DNA of 22,558 nt from positions 1 to 22,558 of the forward strand of contig JAQTWR010000004.1 in assembly GCA_028689195.1 (NCBI GenBank). The letters run 5' to 3'. The DNA is from Anaerolineales bacterium (GTDB lineage Bacteria > Chloroflexota > Anaerolineae > Anaerolineales > Villigracilaceae). Under the pieces are notes generated by a model. That model was not told the DNA's origin, did no database searches, and saw nothing but the letters and a program-made list of their open reading frames with translations. Each line of letters starts with the position of its first letter. The first letter of the stretch is position 1. This document shows, piece after piece, positions 16,020 through 22,148 of the stretch. The position numbers and the translations under genes are program-made.

Positions 16020-17101
16020 AGCTCGTCGGTGATGCGGACTTTCTCGATGAGCAAAATGCTCGCGGTGGTCAACAGCAAAAGCAGCGTCGCCATCGCCATC
16101 GCCTGCCCGTAATTGAGTCCGCCGGGCTGGGAAAGAAACCGCTGAATAGCGATTGGAATGGTGGGATATTCGGGGCGCGTGAGCAGCAGCGTCGCGCCAA
16201 ATTCGCCGAGCGAGACGGTGAAGGCAAACGTTGCGGCGCTGAGCGTGGCGCGGGAGAGAATCGGAAAATCCACAGTCTGCCAAACGCGGAAAGGCGACGC
16301 GCCCAACATGGACGCGGATTCGCGCAAACGATTTGGAATGGTCGCCAGCGCGGGCTGCAATGCGCGAATCACAAACGGCAGCGCGATGAGCGTATGCGCG
16401 ATGGGGACGAAAATCGGCGAAGCCAGCGCGCGCCCAAACGTGATGATGAATCCCAGACCCAGCATCACCGCCGACGCGCCGAGCGGAAGCATAATCAGCG
16501 GGTCGAGAATTCTTTCGAGGCGCGTCGGTTTTGCGAGCGCGTACGCGGCGGGGTATCCCAACGCAAGCGAGAGAATCACGGTGAGCGAAGCGTATCCCAG
16601 CGAGTTGGCGGCGGCTTGAATCGGCGGGACATAAAACAACGATCCGCGCCGATTGATAAAAAGTTCTTTGTAATAGTCGGTCGTGAATCCGTATTGAACT
16701 TCGGCGCGCTGACCGCGATCCGCTTCGAGGCGGGTTAAGGAACGGATGGGGAGGGAAATCAAGGGGAGCAGAAAAAAAGTAAACAGCAGGCAATAAACGG
16801 CAAACACAAAAATCCGCTCGCGGAGGGTTTTTGGTTTGCGCGCAATCGAAAATCGCGGGGCGGTTTGCGTCGCGGCGCGATTAATTGCGCGCGAGTAAAT
16901 AATCGAAAAGATGATCGTAAAAAATAATTGAATGACCGAAAGCAGCGCGGCGAGCGGTAAATTGGGAAGTTTGAGAACGCGCAGATAAATTTCCACTTCA
17001 AGCGTGGAGAATTGCGAACCGCCGAGCAAAAGAATCACGCCAAAACTGGTGAAGTCGAACATGAAGACAAGCAAAGCGGCGGCAAACAACGAGGGACGCA
17101 A
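16016..17101 (-). CDS. C-terminal fragment of the broken ABC permease
   Basis: A 361-aa open frame from a TTG at 17101 covering the end of the first permease half and all of the second: LLVFMFDFTSFGVILLLGG, a central membrane segment (VYCLLFTFFLLPLISLPI), then the second half with GYPAAYALAKPTRLERI and the EAA loop. The homologous frame stays open upstream of 17101 to about 17250, so this is part of the gene above rather than a separate one. Confidence 0.6.
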   Translation of the reverse strand: MRPSLFAAALLVFMFDFTSFGVILLLGGSQFSTLEVEIYLRVLKLPNLPLAALLSVIQLFFTIIFSIIYSRAINRAATQTAPRFSIARKPKTLRERIFVFAVYCLLFTFFLLPLISLPIRSLTRLEADRGQRAEVQYGFTTDYYKELFINRRGSLFYVPPIQAAANSLGYASLTVILSLALGYPAAYALAKPTRLERILDPLIMLPLGASAVMLGLGFIITFGRALASPIFVPIAHTLIALPFVIRALQPALATIPNRLRESASMLGASPFRVWQTVDFPILSRATLSAATFAFTVSLGEFGATLLLTRPEYPTIPIAIQRFLSQPGGLNYGQAMAMATLLLLLTTASILLIEKVRITDEL

Positions 17102-17253
17102 AATTGGAAGAAGAACGTCTTTCCAAACGCGGAACGTATCTGCGCCAAGCGAACGCGCCGCGCTTTCGAGTTTCGGGTCGAGCCGCGAGATGGCGTTTCC
17201 AACGATGCGAATTACGATTGTCGTGTTGTAGAAAACGTGGGCGGTAAGAATAA

Positions 17254-17302
17254 GGATGAAGGATGAAGGGTGAAGGAGGAAAGAGAAATTAGGAATTACA
17301 GG
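17254..17302. repeat. Heptamer repeat tract at the permease break point
   Basis: Seven 7-bp units on the + strand: GGATGAA, GGATGAA, GGGTGAA, GGAGGAA, AGAGAAA, TTAGGAA, TTACAGG. The premature stop of the permease (complement of TTA, 17296-17298) lies within the last unit. The GGATGAA unit is the same as in the mvhD tract. Confidence 0.75.
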
Positions 17303-17652
17303 AGAAAGAGTCCGCTTGGGCTGGAAAGCGAATTGAAAGCGGCGGCGACTACGACGGTGGGCAGCATAAAGGGAACGGCGGTCAGCGCGCGCAGAAGCGA
17401 TTTGCCGCGAAAATCAAAACGGGAAAAAAGAACGGCGGAGGGAATCCCTAAAATGAAAGTCAGTATCGTAGAGAGAATCGCCTGATAAAAAGTAAATCCC
17501 GCGACGGGGAGAATGATTTCAAAATTTTTCCGCGTAAACGCAGATGCGTCAAACGCCAGCGTAATAATCCGCGCGAGGGGCTGGAAGAAAAAGACAAGCA
17601 GAAAGAGCAGCGGCGCAAACCAGAGCAGCGCGCGATTCAACGGGCGGGACAT
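17296..17652 (-). CDS. N-terminal fragment of the broken ABC permease
   Basis: About 118 aa from ATG 17652 (an ATG three codons earlier, 17661, overlaps the TATAAT box). It contains the first membrane helix (LLWFAPLLFLLVFFFQPLA), the periplasmic segment and two more helices (FTFYQAILSTILTFILGIP and LTAVPFMLPTVVVAAAFNSL), then stops inside a repeat tract. On its own it lacks the EAA loop and cannot dock an ATPase. Confidence 0.6.
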   Translation of the reverse strand: MSRPLNRALLWFAPLLFLLVFFFQPLARIITLAFDASAFTRKNFEIILPVAGFTFYQAILSTILTFILGIPSAVLFSRFDFRGKSLLRALTAVPFMLPTVVVAAAFNSLSSPSGLFLL

Positions 17653-17659
17653 AGCGCTC

Positions 17660-17665
17660 ATTATA
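17660..17665 (-). promoter_or_regulatory. -10 box of the ABC permease gene
   Basis: TATAAT on the - strand, 7 nt before the ATG at 17652, again predicting a leaderless transcript. Confidence 0.5.
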
Positions 17666-17740
17666 TGCGGGCGGGGGGAATTCAGATACGTCAGTTGGAT
17701 AATAGATTTATCCTTTTTTTCTCTGCCGTACTTAGAATTG

Positions 17741-17812
17741 GGACGCTGACAAACGCAGAAAACTCTGATTTTCTCTTTTTTTATCAGCGAAAATCAGGGT
17801 TTTTCAGCGTCC
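17741..17812. repeat. ATCAGCGAAAATCAG-type hairpin repeat, copy B
   Basis: 72-bp element with perfect 9-bp ends GGACGCTGA/TCAGCGTCC and a nested 9-bp pair CTGATTTTC (17765-17773)/GAAAATCAG (17789-17797). It shares TTTTTTTATCAGCGAAAATCAG with copy A (13322-13365). Confidence 0.7.
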
Positions 17813-17881
17813 AAAAGATTTTTATATGGTAGAGAATCCTTTATAGAAAGCATGATATTTGTCCGCGTTGAAGATTACTTT

Positions 17882-17925
17882 CGCTACTTGGAATTGTGAT
17901 TTATTTCACTAACATAAGAGTAGCG
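17882..17925. promoter_or_regulatory. Nested palindromic operator upstream of hdrC (CRP/FNR-like)
   Basis: Inner site TGTGA-N6-TCACT (17895-17910), one base from the CRP-type consensus TGTGA-N6-TCACA. It is flanked by a perfect 7-bp inverted repeat CGCTACT (17882-17888)/AGTAGCG (17919-17925) whose centre is only 1 bp away. A possible -10 (GATACT/TACTAT, 17927-17934) would put the inner site about 37-42 bp upstream of the transcription start, the usual place for class II activation by a CRP/FNR-family regulator. Confidence 0.45.
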
Positions 17926-18005
17926 GGATACTATTTTCACTGCGAATGGGCGATGCGCGTCGCGCCGAGCAGCATTAATTTATGTCGCAGATAATGGAGG
18001 CTCCT

Positions 18006-18602
18006 ATGCCCCAAATGACCGATGAAAGAGTCCGCGCGGGAATGAACCGCGAAGAAGACCTCTCCCTTTTACGCGAAGTCAGCACAAAAACGGCGGGCGT
18101 CTCGCATTTGGAAATGTGCATCCAATGCGGAACGTGCGGCGGCTCCTGCCCTGTTGCGGAAGATATGGATCATACGCCGCGCATGTTATTCGCCATGCTG
18201 CGCGCTGGAATGCGCGAGGAAGTCCTGCGAAGCAATACGCCCTGGGTGTGCGTCTCTTGCTATCACTGCGTTGTGCGCTGCCCGCAGGAGGTACACATCA
18301 CAGACGTAATGTATACGCTCAAAAGCATGGCGATCAAAGCCAAACTCTACGCCGACGCGACCGCGCCGGATTTCTCCCAAACCTTTGTGGATATGATCGA
18401 AAGCTACGGTCGCAGTTTTGAACTTGGGCTGGCTTCGCGGCATTACCTTAAATATTTTCCGTTGAGGCTGCCCGGCATGATGCCCATGGGCTTTGGAATG
18501 CTCACGAAAGGTCGTCTGGATATTAAGCCGCACAGAATCAAACAGATGAAACAATTGAAAGCCATCCTTTCGCGCGCAAAGAAACTGGAGTTGACCGCAT
18601 GA
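18006..18602 (+). CDS. hdrC: Heterodisulfide reductase subunit C-like protein (HdrC)
   Basis: 198-aa iron-sulfur protein passing electrons from HdrA to HdrB. Two [4Fe-4S] motifs: CIQCGTCGGSCP (C38, C41, C44, C48) and CVSCYHCVVRCP (C82, C85, C88, C92), followed by a mainly helical C-terminal part with FSQTFVDMIESYGRS. There are no membrane segments, so it is the soluble HdrC type and not the HdrE/DsrM-linked form. The ATG at 18006 is chosen because GGAGG (17996-18000) lies 5 nt before it; the in-frame ATG at 17982 has no such site. It overlaps hdrB by ATGA, so the operon hdrC-hdrB-hdrA-mvhD-mvhG begins here. Confidence 0.92.
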   Translation: MPQMTDERVRAGMNREEDLSLLREVSTKTAGVSHLEMCIQCGTCGGSCPVAEDMDHTPRMLFAMLRAGMREEVLRSNTPWVCVSCYHCVVRCPQEVHITDVMYTLKSMAIKAKLYADATAPDFSQTFVDMIESYGRSFELGLASRHYLKYFPLRLPGMMPMGFGMLTKGRLDIKPHRIKQMKQLKAILSRAKKLELTA

Positions 18603-19591
18603 ACAAATATCTTTTGTATCCGGGTTGTTCAATGGACGCCAGCGCAAAAGCCTACATGGAATCGCTTAACACCGTCGTCGAATCGCTGGGACTGCAATTG
18701 GAAGAAATTCAAGATTGGAACTGCTGCGGCGCGACGGAATATTTGAGCATTAATCTTATCCCCGCGTATTCGCTCATTGCGCGGAATCTGGCCCTCGCAG
18801 CCAGGCAGATGAACGGCACGCGGACGGTCCTTGCGCCATGCTCGGCTTGTTATCTCAATCTTGCCAAAGCGGATCACTACATGCAGGAACGTCCGACATT
18901 GGGCGAAAAAGTGAACGAAGCCCTCGCCGCGGGCGGGTTGACATACAAGGCTGGCGCTCTCGAAATTCGCCATCTCATAGACGTTTTGATCTACGATGTG
19001 GGACTGGACGCCATTCGAAGCAAGGTGGTTCGTCCGCTGACGGGGCTTAAAGTGGCGCCGTACATGGGATGCATGTTGCCGCGCCCCGATTACCAACATC
19101 GCTGGTCAGACCATGAACACCCCACCGAATTAGACGACTTGCTGCGCGCGCTGGGCGCCGACGTGATTGACTATCCCCTGACGACGAGCTGCTGCGGCGG
19201 GCACATGACGCAGATCGGACCTGAAACCGCGTTTGAATTAATCCGCAGGCTGGTATCTGACGCGGACGAGCGCGGCGCGCAAATGATGGTCACCGTCTGC
19301 CCGATGTGCCAGATGAATATTGACGCGTATCAAAACGAAGCCAATCATTTCTTTAGCACAGATTATCACATGCCGATCTTGTTCTTCACGCAGCTCATGG
19401 GGCTTGCCTTTGGCAAAGAACCCGGCGAGGTCGGCGTCGGCGTGGAATTGGTCAGCTCGCGGAATGCGCTGGCAAACATCGGCGTAGAAGTGCCAGTCAC
19501 GCAGGAACCTGACTCGCGCCGCAAGGCGGAAGGCTTGCCCATGCCGCGCCGTTGGACAAAACACGGGACGCGGAAGGAGGCGGTGAAATGA
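18599..19591 (+). CDS. hdrB: Heterodisulfide reductase subunit B-like protein (HdrB)
   Basis: 330-aa catalytic disulfide-reductase subunit. Two CCG domains are complete: first C10, C42-C43, C81, C84 (YPGCSM, NCCGATEY, PCSACY); second C158, C198-C199, C234, C237 (MGCMLPRP, SCCGGHM, CPMCQM). In methanogen HdrB these cysteines bind the two noncubane [4Fe-4S] clusters that cleave CoM-S-S-CoB. A bacterium without those thiols must use another disulfide or acceptor. About 40 residues after the last helix (GVGVELVSSRNALANIG onward, ending KHGTRKEAVK) form a C-terminal tail. The start overlaps the hdrC stop and the stop overlaps the hdrA ATG. Confidence 0.93.
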   Translation: MNKYLLYPGCSMDASAKAYMESLNTVVESLGLQLEEIQDWNCCGATEYLSINLIPAYSLIARNLALAARQMNGTRTVLAPCSACYLNLAKADHYMQERPTLGEKVNEALAAGGLTYKAGALEIRHLIDVLIYDVGLDAIRSKVVRPLTGLKVAPYMGCMLPRPDYQHRWSDHEHPTELDDLLRALGADVIDYPLTTSCCGGHMTQIGPETAFELIRRLVSDADERGAQMMVTVCPMCQMNIDAYQNEANHFFSTDYHMPILFFTQLMGLAFGKEPGEVGVGVELVSSRNALANIGVEVPVTQEPDSRRKAEGLPMPRRWTKHGTRKEAVK

Positions 19592-21603
19592 GCGAACAAA
19601 AGCAGGAACGTGTTGGCGTTTATGTCTGTCACTGCGGCTCGAACATCGCAGGCACAGTGGACGTAGTGGATGTGGCAAACTGGGCGGCGCAAAAACTCGA
19701 GCGGCAGGGCGTGATCATCGCGCGCGATTACAAGTTCATGTGTTCCAGCCTCGGGCAGGAATTGATCGAGAAGGATATTAAAGAATTGGGATTGACCCGC
19801 GTTGTGGTTGCGGCATGTTCGCCGCACCTGCACGAGAAAACTTTCCGCACGGCGGCGAAGAACGCGGGGTTGAATCCATATCTGGTGGAATTGGCTTCCA
19901 TCCGCGAACAGGTTTCGTGGGTACATTCCGATAAAGCCGTCGCCACCGCGAAATCAAAAGCGGTGGTTTCAGGCGCGGTATCGAGGGTGGTCGAAAATCG
20001 CGCGCTGGACGAGATCAAAGTGCCGATCAATCCAAATACGTTAGTGGTCGGCGGAGGCATCGCGGGGATTCAATCTGCGCTGGAGATTGCGAACGCAGGA
20101 TTCCATGTGTATCTGGTGGAGCGCGAACCTTCCATTGGCGGACACATGGCGCAGTTCGATAAAACCTTCCCGACGCTGGATTGTTCCGCGTGTATTCTCA
20201 CGCCGCGCATGGTCGAAGCGGGGACGCATCCAAACATCACGCTGCTGACTTGGAGCGAGGTGGTCAACGTCTCTGGCTATGTCGGCAGTTTCAACGTGAC
20301 GATTAAAAAGAAGGCGCGTTTCGTCAACGAAGAACTTTGCACGGGCTGCGGAATTTGCCAGGAGAAATGCCCGAAGAAAGTCGTCGACGACGTGTACGAA
20401 GCGGGGCTTGGCTACCGCAAGGCGGTGTACACGCCGTTCGCGCAAGCAGTGCCCAACTTCCCTGTGATGGATAAAGAAAACTGCACCTATTTTCTCAAAG
20501 GGACATGCAAGGCTTGCGAAAAATTCTGTCCGACCAACGCGATTGATTTCAAGCAGCAAGACCAGACGATAAATATCGAAGTGGGCAACATCATCCTTGC
20601 GACAGGCTACGACCTGTTCGACGCGCGGCGCGTCAGCAATTACGGGTACGGGCGTTTGCCGAATGTATTCACCAGCATCGAGTTTGAGCGGTTGAGCAAC
20701 GCAGCGGGACCCACCAGCGGAAATATCGTTTTGCGCGACGGAAAGACCGCGCCGAAATCGGTGGGGATTATCCATTGCGTGGGGTCGCGCGATAAGAACT
20801 TCAACAACTACTGTTCGGTGATTTGCTGTATGCAGGGACTGAAGTTCGCGCATCTCGTTCACGAGCGCACAGGCGCGACGGTCTACAACTTCTACATTGA
20901 TATGCGGACGGCGTACAAAGCCTACGACGAGTTCTATCAGCGCGTGCTTGAAGAAGGGACGCTCTTCGTGCGCGGCAAAGTGGCTGAGGTCACAGAGGCG
21001 GCGCGAAAGGAAAGCGAAAAGGGAAAACTCATCATTCAAGTGGAAGATACGCTGGCGGGCAAGCAGCGCCGAATCCCTGTGGATATGGTGATCCTTTCCA
21101 GCGGATTGCAGCCGCGCGCAGACGCGAAAGACGTGGGCAAGTTGTTCGGCATCTCCTGTTCAATGGACGGATGGTTTACCGAAAAGCATCCCAAACTGGA
21201 CCCCGTCGCAACAATGACCGAGGGCATTTACATTGTGGGCTGCGCGCAGGGACCGAAGGATATTCCGTCCAGCGTGGCTCAGGGTGCGGCGGCTTCGGCT
21301 CGCGTGCTGGATAAAATTTTGCAGAAGGAAGTCGCGCTCGAACCCATCAAAGCCAGCGTCAATGCAGAGGCGTGTTCGGGCTGCCGCATCTGCAACGGTC
21401 TATGTCCGTTCAACGCGATTGCGTTTATCGCCGACGATATGGTTTCTGAAATCAATCCCGCGCTCTGTCAGGGTTGCGGAACTTGCGTGGCGGCTTGTCC
21501 TGCGGGCGCAATCAGCGGCACGGGATTCAGCGATACGCAAATCATCGCGCAGATTGACGGGCTGTTGTTTAGAAATCTTGTGGAAAAACCTGAAATGGCG
21601 TAA
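19588..21603 (+). CDS. hdrA: Heterodisulfide reductase subunit A-like flavoprotein (HdrA)
   Basis: 671-aa flavin-based electron-bifurcating subunit. It has the N-terminal HdrA domain (VYVCHCGSNIAG; C52 in MCSSLGQ), an FAD-binding Rossmann fold with VVGGGIAGIQSALE (153-166), DCSACILTPRMVE (C199, C202), an inserted ferredoxin part with CTGCGICQEKCP (C251-C261) and C289, C297, C300, C304, the thioredoxin-reductase-like second half with HCVGSRD and VILSSGLQPRAD, and a C-terminal two-cluster ferredoxin (CSGCRICNGLCP, CQGCGTCVAACP; C606-C647). It is the classical form, not fused to MvhD. The ATG at 19588 overlaps the hdrB stop and has AAGGAGG (19574-19580) 7 nt before it, better than the TTG at 19552. 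A heptamer repeat tract follows the stop. Confidence 0.96.
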   Translation: MSEQKQERVGVYVCHCGSNIAGTVDVVDVANWAAQKLERQGVIIARDYKFMCSSLGQELIEKDIKELGLTRVVVAACSPHLHEKTFRTAAKNAGLNPYLVELASIREQVSWVHSDKAVATAKSKAVVSGAVSRVVENRALDEIKVPINPNTLVVGGGIAGIQSALEIANAGFHVYLVEREPSIGGHMAQFDKTFPTLDCSACILTPRMVEAGTHPNITLLTWSEVVNVSGYVGSFNVTIKKKARFVNEELCTGCGICQEKCPKKVVDDVYEAGLGYRKAVYTPFAQAVPNFPVMDKENCTYFLKGTCKACEKFCPTNAIDFKQQDQTINIEVGNIILATGYDLFDARRVSNYGYGRLPNVFTSIEFERLSNAAGPTSGNIVLRDGKTAPKSVGIIHCVGSRDKNFNNYCSVICCMQGLKFAHLVHERTGATVYNFYIDMRTAYKAYDEFYQRVLEEGTLFVRGKVAEVTEAARKESEKGKLIIQVEDTLAGKQRRIPVDMVILSSGLQPRADAKDVGKLFGISCSMDGWFTEKHPKLDPVATMTEGIYIVGCAQGPKDIPSSVAQGAAASARVLDKILQKEVALEPIKASVNAEACSGCRICNGLCPFNAIAFIADDMVSEINPALCQGCGTCVAACPAGAISGTGFSDTQIIAQIDGLLFRNLVEKPEMA

Positions 21604-21652
21604 TCCGCAATGCGTAATGCGTAAATTATGAATTGCGAATCGCGCATTACGT
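21604..21652. repeat. Heptamer repeat tract between hdrA and mvhD
   Basis: Units from 21611: TGCGTAA, TGCGTAA, ATTATGA, ATTGCGA, ATCGCGC, ATTACGT. A 9-bp hairpin CGTAATGCG (21613-21621)/CGCATTACG (21643-21651) spans it. The tract fills nearly all of the 62-bp gap up to the mvhD ribosome-binding site AGGAG (21654-21658). Confidence 0.65.
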
Positions 21653-21665
21653 CAGGAGAGATACC

Positions 21666-22148
21666 ATGACCGATAATTTTGAACCCACCATCATCGGCTT
21701 TACCTGCAACTGGTGCAGTTACCGCGCGTCAGATTTGGCGGGGACGGCGCGCATGAAGTATGCGCCGAATGTGAGGCTCATCCGCTTGATGTGTTCTGGA
21801 CGCCTCGACCCGACCTTTGTCCTGCGCGCGTTTTCAAGCGGCGCGGACGGCGTGATGATTACGGGTTGCCACCCGGGCGAATGTCATTACATCGAACAGA
21901 ATTACAAAGCGCTGCGCCGTTATCTTTTACTCAAGCGCGTGCTCGTCGGGCTGGGCATTGAATCTGAAAGAGTAAAACTCGTTTGGGCAAGCGCGGCGGA
22001 AGGCGCAAAATTCGCGGCGGAGACGACCGCGTTTGTGGAAGAGATTCGCAAGTTGGGTCCGCTTGGTTGGGGAAAGGATGAAATGGAAAGCGAAAATTCA
22101 TCCTTCATCCTTCATCATTCATCCTTGGAAAAGGAGGCGTTAGCATGA
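21666..22148 (+). CDS. mvhD: Methyl-viologen-reducing hydrogenase delta subunit (MvhD)
   Basis: 160-aa [2Fe-2S] protein that carries electrons from a hydrogenase (or formate dehydrogenase) to HdrA. MvhD cysteines are present: FTCNWCSYRASDLAG (C14, C17), LMCSGRLDP (C43), TGCHPGECHY (C68, C73). The core ends at FVEEIRKLGPLGW; the following tail of about 25 residues (KDEMESENSSFILHHSSLEK) is encoded by a heptamer repeat tract and is not a normal part of the family. The ATG at 21666 is 7 nt after AGGAG. The stop overlaps the mvhG ATG by ATGA, and AAGGAGG for mvhG (22131-22137) lies inside this gene's last codons. Confidence 0.93.
   Translation: MTDNFEPTIIGFTCNWCSYRASDLAGTARMKYAPNVRLIRLMCSGRLDPTFVLRAFSSGADGVMITGCHPGECHYIEQNYKALRRYLLLKRVLVGLGIESERVKLVWASAAEGAKFAAETTAFVEEIRKLGPLGWGKDEMESENSSFILHHSSLEKEALA
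22076..22124. repeat. Heptamer repeat tract encoding the MvhD tail
   Basis: GGATGAA at 22076-22082, then TTCATCC, TTCATCC, TTCATCA, TTCATCC at 22097-22124. The two orientations pair as a 9-bp hairpin (22074-22082 with 22097-22105). This is the same unit as at the broken permease (17254-17274), here kept in frame. Confidence 0.75.

Larger units (their letters stand above)
16016..17652 (-). pseudogene. Two-domain ABC transporter permease (Fe3+/thiamine type), frame broken by a repeat tract
   Basis: Read together, two frames make one fused permease of the FbpB/ThiP type with two homologous halves, each with an EAA loop (first: ESAARSLGADTFRVWKDV, encoded about 17118-17172; second: RESASMLGASPFRVWQTV). 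Frame one runs from the start to a TAA at 17296-17298. Homology resumes in another frame with LTAHVFYNTTIVIRIVGNA just before (on the - strand, after) the heptamer tract 17254-17302. The first EAA loop lies upstream of the only start-like codon of the second fragment (TTG at 17101), so the second frame cannot be an independent complete gene. Either a true pseudogene or a sequence error in the repeat. No ATPase or binding-protein gene is adjacent in the window. Start: ATG at 17652 with TATAAT 7 nt before it. Confidence 0.75.
17662..18005. other. Intergenic region upstream of the hdr operon
   Basis: Divergent gap of 344 bp between the permease and hdrC. It holds the permease -10 box, repeat copy B (17741-17812), nested inverted repeats with a CRP/FNR-like palindrome (17882-17925), a possible -10 box near 17927-17934, and the hdrC ribosome-binding site. 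No ORF is supported. Confidence 0.6.

Noticed and set aside
17254..17302. Programmed ribosomal frameshift in the permease gene
   Set aside because: No slippery heptanucleotide or downstream stem is seen, and the site coincides with a repeat tract, so repeat-caused disruption or a sequence error is simpler.
17982..18005. ATG at 17982 as hdrC start
   Set aside because: No ribosome-binding site before it, and GGAGG for the 18006 ATG would lie inside the gene; homologous sequence begins later.
19552..19587. TTG start for hdrA inside hdrB
   Set aside because: The ATG at 19588 has AAGGAGG at proper spacing and overlaps the hdrB stop.
20041..21039. 332-aa ORF antisense to hdrA
   Set aside because: Lies wholly within hdrA, whose protein is clearly conserved; long antisense frames are common in this GC-biased sequence.
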